Shown: piece after piece, positions 27,295-37,400 of the stretch
Layout: each line of letters starts with the position of its first letter
Position numbering within the stretch: position 1 is the stretch's first letter
NCBI GenBank assembly: GCA_036702975.1
Contig: DATNPX010000008.1
Span: 83,231 to 147,230 of the forward strand
Source: DATNPX01 sp036702975
GTDB lineage: Bacteria > Cyanobacteriota > Vampirovibrionia > Obscuribacterales > Obscuribacteraceae
Length of the DNA stretch: 64,000 bases
Reading direction: 5' to 3'
Notes under the pieces: generated by a model
What the model saw: only the letters and a program-made list of their open reading frames with translations
Databases searched by the model: none
What the model was told of the DNA's origin: nothing
Program-made: the position numbers and the translations under genes

Positions 27295-29102
27295 GATGAT
27301 TTTCCGAACATGCTTCCGAGCGACTTCTTGGACTTCTGTAGTTGGTTGGCCAGACGCCAAGCCTGGCTTTGAGTAATGCCTTCGATCAATTTTTGTCGCT
27401 CATCCAGAAGTTCCAACAACTCGTCTTTCTCTCCAATTACGCGCTTCAATTCGGAGATAACCTTGTTGATCTCTGTCACTACCTTTTCGTATTCCATTTC
27501 GAGAATTGCCAGGCGATGATCCTTTTCAATCATTGTTCGATTTTCTAAACTTGCCAAAGCGTCTTGTGCGCCAACCAGTCTTGTTCGGCTGATTTTCAGG
27601 CTCGCCATCAGTTTCCTTATTAGCGGAGTTTGATTATTGTTGTTGTTGTTGTTGTTGTTGTTGGGAATGTCACCGGGATCAGCAGTTACTAGGTTGAACA
27701 GCAGGAGCAAGTCGTTCGCATCTGTAATGCGCACCGAAGGATCTGCTTCGGTCATCAACTCGAAAAAGGATAAGAGTTCGGGAAATTTTTCATTGGCAAA
27801 ATCGCAGAGCATTAGCCCGATTGCGTAGGCGTCACATGCTTGCCCATCAGGCGCTAGAGTCAAAAGACCGGCCGGTAAAAGCATCGGCATTTTGTCTGTT
27901 ACTGCCCATCCAAAATCTATCAGCACTGGTTTGCCATTGCGCAGCATAAAGTTATTTGGCTGGATGTCGCGATGCTGGATTCCAGCATTTTGTAAGGTCA
28001 AGAGAATGTTGAAGCAGTCTTTTGCAAACTCTAGAAATCTGGACTTTGTTCTCGTCAGTTCTTCCTTATACGAAGGCAATGTGCTGCCGTCAATTTTTTC
28101 GAGAGTCAAGACGGAAGATGTGCCGATTTCCTTGTAGCCTTTAATGCGCGGAAAATAGTCTGAGTCGAGTTTTTCGAGCATGTGTTTCTCTCGCTCGATA
28201 AGCTCCCTGGTCGCCTGTTTGTAGATGGCATCGGAACCAGCGTACACGCGGCTCCAGAACTGCAATCCGGCGGATTCTGTTAACTGACGACACGATAGAA
28301 GCTTTAGGTCTTTCGAGCACTCATAATCTGGAAGCGGGCATCTCAAATCGACGTCGTGCTCGGTATTGAACGCTAAGTAGAAGGCTCGTGCATCTGCTTC
28401 GCCTGCGAATTCGACTCGTTTGAAATATCGGCTTAAGTACAGCTCAAACTGATGAAGGTCTGAATTTCCATCTGTGTCGCTTGTTCCGAAAGAAGGTGAC
28501 TCGACAATCAACACATAGTTCGTTAGCTTCGATAGTGACTCAAGTGCTGCTTCATAATCGTTAGGTTTCGCGTTATCGCCAAACTCGTGTATGTAACTGT
28601 CAGCATTCAAGGCGAGGACGATGTCGAGTGATTGCTTCAGGTCACGTGGATTTTTGCACTCCACTTGGAGATTGTCGAACCCGACATGCTTCGAAGCGGA
28701 TTTGAGCATCTCCAGAAAGTTCTGGTTTTTATCGACGATTTTTACTGATTTCGCTCCATTCTGCAAAGCAAGGAATGTGAAAAATCCTGGTTGTGGTGCC
28801 AGGTCGAGAACTGTTCGACCAAACAAGCGGGATGGGCGAAAAACCTTCTCTAAGCAGGCGATGCGTTCCTTGGTTAGCGTCCCGGCTTTTTCTAGATTGA
28901 TAGCTGTGCGCGTAACAACAAATTCCTGGGTACCCTTAAAAATGGCTCCAGAATCGACAACAACACACTCGGTGCTCTCGCCACGCGCAAGATTTTCCGC
29001 TTGCAAGGTGCCAGCTAGTCCATTGATCGGTGCTCCGGATGGTATAGAGGCATCGGAGGATTGCGATTGTGCAGATTGATTGCTGGACGTTGTCTTGGTC
29101 AT
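27291..29102 (-). CDS. WbdD-like methyltransferase-kinase-coiled coil protein (putative glycan chain terminator)
   Basis: About 603 aa. Residues ~85-220 are a class I methyltransferase domain (GRTVLDLAPQPGFFTFLAL; KIVDKNQNFLEML). Residues ~300-470 are a protein-kinase-fold domain: VLTLEKIDG, catalytic loop HRDIQPNNFML, and LIDFGWAV (DFG). A tract of ten Asn follows at about 485, then a charged heptad-rich coiled coil (about 520-575) and a basic tail QAWRLANQLQKSKKS. This order matches E. coli WbdD, which caps O9a O-antigen by phosphorylation and methylation and whose coiled coil sets chain length. The ATG at 29102 gives a polar N-terminus; in-frame ATG 29171 and TTG 29186 are alternatives. 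Its stop overlaps the protease gene (GTGA). Divergent glycosyltransferase genes fit the role. Confidence 0.75.
   Translation of the reverse strand: MTKTTSSNQSAQSQSSDASIPSGAPINGLAGTLQAENLARGESTECVVVDSGAIFKGTQEFVVTRTAINLEKAGTLTKERIACLEKVFRPSRLFGRTVLDLAPQPGFFTFLALQNGAKSVKIVDKNQNFLEMLKSASKHVGFDNLQVECKNPRDLKQSLDIVLALNADSYIHEFGDNAKPNDYEAALESLSKLTNYVLIVESPSFGTSDTDGNSDLHQFELYLSRYFKRVEFAGEADARAFYLAFNTEHDVDLRCPLPDYECSKDLKLLSCRQLTESAGLQFWSRVYAGSDAIYKQATRELIEREKHMLEKLDSDYFPRIKGYKEIGTSSVLTLEKIDGSTLPSYKEELTRTKSRFLEFAKDCFNILLTLQNAGIQHRDIQPNNFMLRNGKPVLIDFGWAVTDKMPMLLPAGLLTLAPDGQACDAYAIGLMLCDFANEKFPELLSFFELMTEADPSVRITDANDLLLLFNLVTADPGDIPNNNNNNNNNNQTPLIRKLMASLKISRTRLVGAQDALASLENRTMIEKDHRLAILEMEYEKVVTEINKVISELKRVIGEKDELLELLDERQKLIEGITQSQAWRLANQLQKSKKSLGSMFGKSS
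27634..27663 (-). repeat. (AAC)n microsatellite encoding poly-Asn
   Basis: An uninterrupted GTT run on the plus strand gives about ten Asn codons between the kinase domain and the coiled coil of the WbdD-like protein. Slippage would change linker length in steps of one residue without a frameshift. Confidence 0.9.
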
Positions 29103-29347
29103 GATTGATGCTGCATGAAAATCCCGGTCGATAAGGAACCATACTGTATTTTGGACATTTCTGACAACCATATCGATTACTTTCAATTCACATTCGACGG
29201 CACAAGCGAACCTGTTTTGTTAATTTTCCAACCGGGAGCGTGTGGTTTGCCGCTCTGGCGAGCCATAATCAGTGCGGATTTCCTGAGGCTGTGAGTGCAA
29301 ACACTTTTAGCTTCTGTCTAAGTTGAGCGGCTGGCTAAGATTCGCTG

Positions 29348-30451
29348 ATGAAAGGTTTTTCGTCTCTTTTCCCAATCAAATTTAAGAAAGGGGCTGAAGC
29401 TTCTCAAGCTGGTCCGTCCAGTTGCGGTGTTGCAAGTTCCGGTCCGCCGAGTGACTGCGCCTCGAGCCCGGAGATTGAACTTATTGCTTCCTGTGGGCTG
29501 TTCGATTTCGCCTGGTACTCTTCGCAGCTACCAGACTCTCTGGCTGCACTTCCCCAAGAAGGTTTGATTGGACACTTTCTGGCGGAAGGCGCTGCTGCCG
29601 GACTCAACCCTCACCGTTGGTTTGATAGCGCCTATTATCTGAAGCAGAACCCTGACGTGGCCGCGGTTTGCATCAATCCTTTGGTTCATTTTTTGAGAAG
29701 TGGTTGGCGAGAAGGTCGTCGACCCCATCCATCTTTCGACCCAGAGTGGTATCGCATGCAGTATCGGGATTTTTCCGGGGAGTGCTCCGAACTGGAGCAC
29801 TACGTTACCTTCGGACAAAGCCAACTGCGCTTTCCCGACAAGGAGAGCTTTCGAGCGGCTTTGAACACTGAGCCGGATTTGAAAACTGAGCGTGAGCGAT
29901 TAGAACTTAGCCCGGTACGTGTTTTTGAGGTTCCGACTGGACCGGCGCGTGTTAATCTTCTCCTCGATTCTTTGTGCGATACGGTAGCATCTCCAACTGG
30001 TGCCGTCCCTTGCACGGATTTCCTTGCAGCAGTTTTCGTGCGCTATGCGCATGAATCAAATTTGCCCTTGAGAGTAGTCACGCGCAAGAGTCGGATAGAC
30101 GAATCAAAGTGGCTGCCGTTAATACGTGCTTTCGATGTTGAGCTGCCTGTGGCTGTAGAATTTTGTTTTTGCGATTTTATTGATGACGTTAGCGAGCTAC
30201 CGGTCTATCGTAACGAGTTGTTCTTTGTTGCAGGCGCAAATAATGTTCGTGCTCTATGCGCAAGCCTTGGTGCTGCAAGGATTGTTGAACTTAGTGCTGG
30301 ATTAGGCTCTAAAGATGAATGTGAAGCTTCTCCGAATAAAGCTAATGGTGAATCGGTGTGCCTGGTCACCATATCTGGTGCTTTGTCGTCTGCACGAATT
30401 CCTGAGGTTCTTTCAAACTTGAGGAGTGCTATTAAACGTGTTTCTGTTTGA
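29348..30451 (+). CDS. WsaF-N-like protein with 'YPDVA' type N-terminal repeats
   Basis: A 367-aa protein. Residues ~45-165 contain the FDxxYYLxxNPDVA...NPLxHFLxxGxxEGRxPHPxFD repeat found at the N-terminus of many bacterial glycosyltransferases. Residues ~200-360 start with RVNLLLDSLCDT and include LPLRVVTRKSRID, resembling the N-terminal domain of WsaF-type rhamnosyltransferases. The expected C-terminal GT4 domain is absent, but the next gene, starting 1 nt after this stop, encodes one. The two may form a split enzyme. The ATG at 29348 lacks a strong ribosome-binding site. Confidence 0.65.
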   Translation: MKGFSSLFPIKFKKGAEASQAGPSSCGVASSGPPSDCASSPEIELIASCGLFDFAWYSSQLPDSLAALPQEGLIGHFLAEGAAAGLNPHRWFDSAYYLKQNPDVAAVCINPLVHFLRSGWREGRRPHPSFDPEWYRMQYRDFSGECSELEHYVTFGQSQLRFPDKESFRAALNTEPDLKTERERLELSPVRVFEVPTGPARVNLLLDSLCDTVASPTGAVPCTDFLAAVFVRYAHESNLPLRVVTRKSRIDESKWLPLIRAFDVELPVAVEFCFCDFIDDVSELPVYRNELFFVAGANNVRALCASLGAARIVELSAGLGSKDECEASPNKANGESVCLVTISGALSSARIPEVLSNLRSAIKRVSV

Positions 30452-30452
30452 T

Positions 30453-31622
30453 ATGGAGAATGTCTCTTTTTCAGTGCCTTGGAAGCACCCTTTGCAGAGC
30501 CGCCTGTCCACCTTGCTTTCGCGTCGCATAAAGATCGCATATCTGTACGAAGCACCGGCGAAGAATACTTTTCGTTATCGCGTGTATAACATGGTGCAAG
30601 CGCTCAATACTCATTGTGAGGATATTTCAGCCTCTTATTTTTCCAGCGATGAGTGGAGCGAGCTAGACAAGATTTTGGAAGACCTGGATGCACTGGTTAT
30701 CTCCCGCGCGCGTTATACGGGGGAGTTAAATCAGCTGGTAACCCGGGCTCGCGGACTCGGCAAAACGGTTTTTTATGATGTAGACGATCTTATCTTCGAC
30801 CCGGACTATACACACTTAATTGTTCACTCGCTGGATCTTCCCAGGACAGACCAGACTTGGGACTATTGGTTCGCGTTCATAAGTCGAATTCGTGCCGCTA
30901 TGAAACTGTGCGACAGAGCTATAACCACCAATCAGTTTCTTGCCGAAAACATCACAGAATACTTCGATAAGCCAGCACACGTAATTCCTAATTTTATGAA
31001 CGACGAGCAGTTGTCGATATCTCGCGACATATTTGAAAAAAAGAGTGAGTCCGGCTGGCTTCGCGACGGAACTATAACTTTGGGTTATTTTAGTGGCACC
31101 CAGACTCACAACAAAGATTTTGAGATTGCATCAACTGCGCTTGCCGAGCTATTGCGCACTGATAAACGGCTGCGTCTGCAAATAGGAGGGCATCTCCAAA
31201 TTCGCGGACCGATTGCTAATTTCTCAGACCGTATTGACTTTATGCCGTTCACCGATTTCGTCAACCTCCAGGCTTCGGTTGGCAGGGTCGATGTGAATAT
31301 TGTTCCCCTGCAGCAGAATATTTTCTCAAATTGCAAAAGTGAATTGAAGTATTTCGAGGCCGCTGCGGTAGGTACTATTACGGTTGCCACTCCTATTTAT
31401 ACCTATGCCAACGCCATTGCCGACGGTGAAAATGGATTTCTTGCAGAATCTTACGCTTGGTGCGAAAAGTTGCAGCAAGCTCTAGCTTCTTTTTCTCAAA
31501 CCAACGAGCGGTATGTCGAAATCGCTCAAAAGGCGGCTAGCGACGTACTCGGAAAATTTACTGGCAAGAGTCAAAGCGATTCTCTTAAGAATCTATTTGT
31601 GGCTAGCCTTCCCAGAATTTGA
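30453..31622 (+). CDS. GT4/group 1 glycosyltransferase
   Basis: A 389-aa GT-B type glycosyltransferase. It has RIKIAYLYEAPAKNTFRYRV near the N-terminus, a VFYDVDDLIFDP block typical of this subgroup, VIPNF, LGYFSGTQTHNKDF, and CKSELKYFEAAAVGTITVATP followed by GENGFLAE, the nucleotide-sugar-binding E(x7)E-like region. The ATG at 30453 begins 1 nt after the preceding stop; an upstream in-frame GTG at 30426 would overlap it. Probably co-expressed with the WsaF-N-like gene. Acts at the cytoplasmic membrane face on a growing glycan; specificity unknown. Confidence 0.83.
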   Translation: MENVSFSVPWKHPLQSRLSTLLSRRIKIAYLYEAPAKNTFRYRVYNMVQALNTHCEDISASYFSSDEWSELDKILEDLDALVISRARYTGELNQLVTRARGLGKTVFYDVDDLIFDPDYTHLIVHSLDLPRTDQTWDYWFAFISRIRAAMKLCDRAITTNQFLAENITEYFDKPAHVIPNFMNDEQLSISRDIFEKKSESGWLRDGTITLGYFSGTQTHNKDFEIASTALAELLRTDKRLRLQIGGHLQIRGPIANFSDRIDFMPFTDFVNLQASVGRVDVNIVPLQQNIFSNCKSELKYFEAAAVGTITVATPIYTYANAIADGENGFLAESYAWCEKLQQALASFSQTNERYVEIAQKAASDVLGKFTGKSQSDSLKNLFVASLPRI

Positions 31623-31630
31623 TTGTGTAC

Positions 31631-32437
31631 TTATGGTGGTAACAAATTCTTCTCTACGAGTTGAACATAGCGATTTGAAATGATCTGAGCGTCTTCGCGG
31701 CGGTTTTGTCTCGCCAATTCTTTGGTCAATGCGTGCATGTCGTCGGCGGCTTGATGAGTCTCTTTAATAGCTAATATGCGCAAGCACCGGCTGGCGAGTT
31801 TCAGGCATTCGTCCTGGCTCTCAGTCGTTTTCATCTCATGAATTGCCTGTTCGAGAACCTGTTTTTCTGCGCTTTCAAGCTGATCGATTGTTTTATAGTG
31901 TATGGCGTGAGCTTGGGCTATTTGGAGGCAGAATCTGATTTGCAGCAATCCCGCCATTACCATCATGAAGCCCGGAAGGCGCCTGGCGATTGCTTGCCAG
32001 GTAAAAGCAAAGCTTTGCCTTACGGCAATGAATTCTTTCACACCTAAAAATAACCACAACAGCGATTGAATGGCGAAGCATTGAGCAAACACCTTGCTGA
32101 ACTTTCCTGCTTTGGTGGCAATTACCATCGCATTGAGACAACCAAACGCTCCAGGCATAATCAGCGCGTAAACCGACCTGAGCACGAAGTAAACGGTGAA
32201 TGACTCTTGATTCTTTTGCGGATTGTATGCGTGCAGGATTACTGGGTCGATTGCGGCCCAGAGCGATATCGTCAGGAAAAGTTCCGCATACCCTATGAGC
32301 AATGCGAGTGCCAGTAAAGCCGTCCATATCAGGGCGCGCAATCCAGAATTGTCGCTCTGGTTAGTCTGCATCAAACGTCCTCGCGCGTGTGGGTAGGCTG
32401 AAACCTTTGCTGACTGCGCTATGCGCAACTCTGCCAT
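31631..32437 (-). CDS. Membrane protein of unknown function
   Basis: A 268-aa protein with about four hydrophobic segments in residues 30-175 and a helical, charged C-terminal region of about 90 residues (LESAEKQVLEQAIHEMKTTESQDECLKLASRCLRILA...), likely cytoplasmic. No family recognised. Convergent with the GT4 gene with only 8 nt between stops. An internal ATG at residue 23 (MQTNQSDN) is an alternative start. Confidence 0.65.
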   Translation of the reverse strand: MAELRIAQSAKVSAYPHARGRLMQTNQSDNSGLRALIWTALLALALLIGYAELFLTISLWAAIDPVILHAYNPQKNQESFTVYFVLRSVYALIMPGAFGCLNAMVIATKAGKFSKVFAQCFAIQSLLWLFLGVKEFIAVRQSFAFTWQAIARRLPGFMMVMAGLLQIRFCLQIAQAHAIHYKTIDQLESAEKQVLEQAIHEMKTTESQDECLKLASRCLRILAIKETHQAADDMHALTKELARQNRREDAQIISNRYVQLVEKNLLPP

Positions 32438-32586
32438 TGTTGAAAATATTACAATAGAGGGAGTTGGTCCGCAATTCGAACTTTGTTGGGATTAGGGTCT
32501 TATCGGCTATTGATTTTGAGCCCCAGTTCCTCACATAATGCTCTGCGCGACCGCACCTATGTTAAGGCGTATAGTAAGACGTTTAG

Positions 32587-33357
32587 ATGGATCTGGCTTT
32601 CCCTTTAGTTCTTTTAAACGCATTGATGCTCGGTTTTCGCCACGGCATCGATTGGGATCATATTGCTGCCATAACAGACCTTGTAGGCACCACTTGTAAT
32701 ACCGCTGTCGATAGGGATGCCATCTCTATTGGGATTCCAAAAAGCGTTCTTCGTCTCCCGACTTTCTACGCTCTTGGACATGCGCTCATGGTATTTTGTC
32801 TCGGTATGACCGCCATCTTCTTCGCGACCACTATACCGGTTCTCCAAAATTCATTCGAGCCTCTAATGGATCGTGCCGTCGGAGTGACTCTTTTCGTGCT
32901 TGGCGGCTGGATCTTCTATTCGGCTTTTCATTGCGCCCGTGATGGACGCCAATTTGCACCGCAGAGCCGATGGATGCTGCTGTGGAAATGGTTACGCACC
33001 GTGTTTGCAGGCAGAATCAATGACGAGGAGCAACGGCACCAGGATGAGCTGGTTGCGTTTGTCATAGGACTCATTCATGGAATTGGCGCTGAAACCGCTA
33101 CACAGATAATGTTGATTGCCGCGGTAAGTGGCGGAACATCTCATGCTACGAGCATAATGATATTGGCGTTTTTTGTTTTAGGTTTGATCGCATCCAATTC
33201 GGTCGTCGCTGTTGTCAGCTGTTCTGGCTATATGTGCGCTTCGTTCATCAAACCGTTGACAGTTATGACTAGTGTGCTGACTGGAATATTCAGCTGTCTT
33301 GTTGGACTCAGGTTTATTAGTGGTTGTAGCGGCCACTTCTTGAACATTCATGGTTAA
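32587..33357 (+). CDS. NiCoT-like nickel/cobalt transporter
   Basis: A 256-aa polytopic protein with the NiCoT family signature in helix 1, LGFRHGIDWDHIAAITD (His-x4-Asp-His), which is essential for Ni2+/Co2+ recognition in HoxN/NixA. A second conserved region, LIHGIGAETATQIML, precedes helices 4-5. The protein is shorter than classical NiCoTs (about 330-350 aa), with six predicted helices. Metal uptake is likely, although some relatives export. No hydrogenase or urease genes are nearby. Confidence 0.8.
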   Translation: MDLAFPLVLLNALMLGFRHGIDWDHIAAITDLVGTTCNTAVDRDAISIGIPKSVLRLPTFYALGHALMVFCLGMTAIFFATTIPVLQNSFEPLMDRAVGVTLFVLGGWIFYSAFHCARDGRQFAPQSRWMLLWKWLRTVFAGRINDEEQRHQDELVAFVIGLIHGIGAETATQIMLIAAVSGGTSHATSIMILAFFVLGLIASNSVVAVVSCSGYMCASFIKPLTVMTSVLTGIFSCLVGLRFISGCSGHFLNIHG

Positions 33358-33391
33358 GGCCGAGCGCCAGTATTGAATTTTGTCGAAATAC

Positions 33392-34378
33392 TTAAAGTAA
33401 GATACTGTCTACTGCTTCGAGTGGCGATGGTATCTCTTTTTCGTTTAGCATGGTTCTCAGGTCTATTTCTACTTCACGGCAAATGGCTGCCATCGGAACA
33501 TCGTTAATGCCGTTTTCGAACGGATTCTCGCTGGTATCGCCGACCTTCTCCATCGTATAAAAGACCCAGGAGATTAGCATGCTGAACGGAATCGTCAGCC
33601 ATGCAAGTTTTGGATCATTCTTGAACAGTTCGCCTATCAAGGAAAATGGCAGAAGAACTATGAAGATATTAACGAAGAGTGTGCTCATGTACGCATACTG
33701 GCGAGGAAATGGAAAGCTGTTTATGCGCTCGGCGGCTGCTTGTTGCTGAGAACAGCTATTTATGGTGTCGAGAATCTTTGCATAGTCCTCTGCTTTGAGT
33801 ACATCTTTTAAGCTATCCAGAGCAACTGCCTGTTGAAACAAAAGCTGCGTAGCAACGTTCCTTTTTGCGAGCACAAGATTCATTTCATCGTCGTCGACGA
33901 ACTGCACTAGCATCGCACGCATTTCTTCTGTGGCATCAGCTTCTTTTCTTCTTTCGACGGCGATCTTGACGTGCGAAAGTTCTTCCATTGAGACATCATG
34001 AAATGTTGCTCTCTGGCGCAGTTGGATTCTCACGCAGTTCAGCCATGCTAGCTGGCGGTAGATCAATGATTGTTTCTTACTGTCGATACTGTGCTCTTTA
34101 GCTACAATCATGGCAAAAAAGCGGCTAATATGCTCGAGTTCCGCCCATATCTTTCGCGCTTCCCAGAGTCGTTCATAAGAAGCATTGTTTTTGAATCCCA
34201 CATAGAATGCAACGGCGGTACCGATCGTGGCCACCGGCAAAAATGGAATCGCTAGTGCCGCCACTTTGCCGTGGATATATAGAGTGTAGGCAACGGTGCT
34301 GATAATCAAATAAAGCAACAGCGGCTTCCATGAGAAAAACCAGATGACTCTCGGTTCGATGTCTCTTCTTATGTACAT
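33392..34378 (-). CDS. Bestrophin-like (YneE/UPF0187) anion channel protein
   Basis: A 328-aa protein with the bestrophin-family layout: RRDIEPRVIWFFSWKPLLLY, two N-terminal helices, then FYVGFKNNASYERLWEARKIWAELEHISR, where the 'N.SYERWWEGR..WG' motif marks the family. Two C-terminal helices are followed by FENGINDVPMAAICREVEIDLR, the usual end motif (D[VI]PM...C..IE.DL). Bacterial bestrophins form pentameric channels. It lies in a convergent pair with the NiCoT gene. Confidence 0.87.
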   Translation of the reverse strand: MYIRRDIEPRVIWFFSWKPLLLYLIISTVAYTLYIHGKVAALAIPFLPVATIGTAVAFYVGFKNNASYERLWEARKIWAELEHISRFFAMIVAKEHSIDSKKQSLIYRQLAWLNCVRIQLRQRATFHDVSMEELSHVKIAVERRKEADATEEMRAMLVQFVDDDEMNLVLAKRNVATQLLFQQAVALDSLKDVLKAEDYAKILDTINSCSQQQAAAERINSFPFPRQYAYMSTLFVNIFIVLLPFSLIGELFKNDPKLAWLTIPFSMLISWVFYTMEKVGDTSENPFENGINDVPMAAICREVEIDLRTMLNEKEIPSPLEAVDSILL

Positions 34379-34402
34379 CAGTGGTGGCCTTCGTTGAGAT
34401 CT

Positions 34403-37400
34403 TTAGTTCGTTGATTCAAAAAATGTCCGCAGCCTAGAAATTGCCTCCCTGAATCGTTCAGGTTCAAGACTGTAGCAGAGCCGGCTCCAACCCGGTGTTC
34501 GTCCCCACTCGGGAGGATTCACCAGCAGCTTTGTTCGTCTTGCTAGTTCGGTTGCCTCTTCGTTCAATTTAGCGAGCAGAAAGAATCCACCTCGGTATGG
34601 AGTGTCGAGACCGTCGTCCAACTGATGTTTTCTCAGCAGAGCGACCAACTCGTCTCGCTGAACGGAGAGCCGTCTGCGGGCAAAGTCGAGATATTGCTCA
34701 AGGCCCTGTCTCTCCTTGGCAATGTCGACGAATTGGTGCGGTGATGTGTCGAGGAAGGCGGAATACAATGCGTCCCATGCCCGCAATCCTGAACGTGGTG
34801 GTAGATGCGTGCCTCGCTGGACATCCAATGCCCACTTGGCGTCAGGGCAGACCATAAACCCGCAGCGCATGCCACCGGCAGCGAAGGCTTTTGAAATTCC
34901 GTCGACTATGAAGACATTACGAGAATGCTGTTTCAGCGTTGATGCAAAACTTAAGTAAGGTGGCGTCGTTGTACCCAAACGATGGTCGCTCAGCAGCAAG
35001 AAGATCTCATCAGCGAGGAGATAGATGTCGTTCTTGCGACAATAATCGGCGATCGACTGAACTTCTCTCGGCTCAAAGAACAGTCCGCTTGGGTTATTTG
35101 GCTGGGTGAGCCATAGAAGGTCCGGCTTTATATTCATGCTCTGAAGCTGTGCGGAGTTTAAGAGAAAACCCTTTGTCGGCTCCGTTGGAATGTCTTGAAC
35201 GATGCCACCATAGTATGCAATTGTTGGATAGATGGGCCCATAACTGCCGTTTGGCAGTGCCACTACGGGTGGTCGCTTCAGTCTGCTGCGCAACGTTGAA
35301 ATCAAGGCGCCAAAAAGAGGAAATACTCCTTGACTCAAAACAATTCTCTCTGGAGCGAGGGTGACTTGCCTTGTTGCTTTCAAATATGTAGAAACACGGC
35401 TTTTGACCAATTCATCAAGACCGTCGTTTTGCGATTCAAGAAATCCTTTGAACAATCCTTTTACTATCGCATCCGGAACCGGAGCCTCAAATTCACCGTA
35501 ATCGAGCCTGATTACTCCATCTTCTTCAGGATCTATCGGTTTCGCCGCAAATACCGAGTCGGATGAGGCTTTTACAAAATCTGGCGAATACTCTTGTGTG
35601 GGGAGTGCTTCGATTTCGCAAGACGGATTTTCAATATCGCGGGGGAATGGAAAGGAAAGCAGGTCGTCTAGTAACCACTCGTAATAAAGTTGGCTTGGAT
35701 AGCTAATTCTGGAATACGAGAGCTCTGCTGCAACGTCAAAGGCCGAGGACCATTCGGCAGGGGCATTGAGTATGAAACTGAGTTCTAAGTCGGGGCAAAC
35801 AGTGTTTTTGATCAAGCCGAAAAGGAGCATCAAATTTGGTGGCAAGTTGAGCTGCGCGGCGAGCCTCAAGTTCATATTGCTATTTAGATCTGAGCTGATG
35901 TCAAAGTTTGACGAATCATCCACAATATAGAGACGATGGGGGTTCCTTCGCGCATGCCCTTCAAGTGCCTTAAGGTTGAGCGGTGAGGCGGCAGACAATT
36001 CTGCTGGTGCGATCAGGATGACCTTTGGTTTCAGGACATCACTCAGATCCAACAGCTCTGTGAGATCATCATTGCCGGTTACCAGATTTAACCCAGTAGG
36101 TTCGAATAAGTGTTGATAAATGGAACGCAGCGAGTGAGAGATGAGAACCTGGTCGCCCGGCTGAGTCATCATTCGCAAAATCATGGCTACAAGCTGACTA
36201 CGCTCTGGTGCTATGAATAACGAATCAGGTGAAACTTCGTAGTGACAATAGAACGAGAGGAACTTGGACAATCGCCGACGCAACTTAATGTCACCGCGCT
36301 CGTGGGTATACGGGATCTTTTTCGACGAGAGCATGTTGGAAGATAACCGGCTCAAGAAGCTTACTTGCTCTTCGGTGATACGAGAAAAATCCAACTCGTT
36401 GCGCAAGCTGTCCAAGCTCATCCTGTGCAGATCTCGGACAAAAGCAAATGTCGGCTGTTCCCATCGTGTCTCAGCCTGGTAAACCAGCAAGTCGTGAAAG
36501 ATGCTCTTATTTTTCTCGAGCAGTTTGACCGCCGTTGCTGCAGAGATTGACTGATGTGAATCTCTGCACATAAAAAAATGAAACTGAATGTCGTGCGTTT
36601 TTTCAAGTGCAACTAGCGATGCCAGATCTGTGTCATCTGCTTGTTGAATACGACGACTCCAAACTAATTTTGTGTCGAAGCCTCGGCGGCCAAACATCGA
36701 CTCGATAGCAGCCGGTCCGGGACGGCCGCCGAGCACCAGCGTTACTTTTCCACCGTGGTTGAGGCACAGTTGTGCTTCTTCCAGAGCCCTTGCAATTAGT
36801 GGCAAACCGAACCGATCTTCAAGAATTCCTTGCTCGAAACAGTAATTGCTCAAATCGTACAGGTCAGCTTCTGACGCATCTCTTCCGGTGCGTGCTGTAG
36901 CTGTCGAATCTGGATGCAGCACTTGGGGGATACAGCCGATCACGTGATCAAAGCTGATGCCCCGTTCTAACGGCACTGCCAGCAAGTCAGATTGACAAAA
37001 TTCAACCGCTCCCACGATCGGTGAGCCGTATTTGCTTAAAAGAATGTCGCCATTAGCGGTGGTGCCGTTCAAATATGTATTCAGTTTAGCTATCAGGATC
37101 GCAGTTGGATTGATATCGAGAGCGAGAATCTCAGCGACGTTTGTGCGCAACAAAAGGAGCAGGCTGATCCAGCCAGAACCAGTGCCAAGTTCAACGATTT
37201 TTTTTCCGTTGAATAGTTCGGGCGCCTTCATCAAACCTTCAGCAAAAGTCTTGCCCCATTCCTCAGGGGAGAAGACAGCCGGTGATAACAGTAACTTGAG
37301 CGGAGCTTCCGCGCCGGGCAGGCACATGGTTCTCATTATCAAGTTTGAATCGTGATCATCACAGCTCAATCTGTCTGCAAGTGCATGCAAAAGAGCGCAA

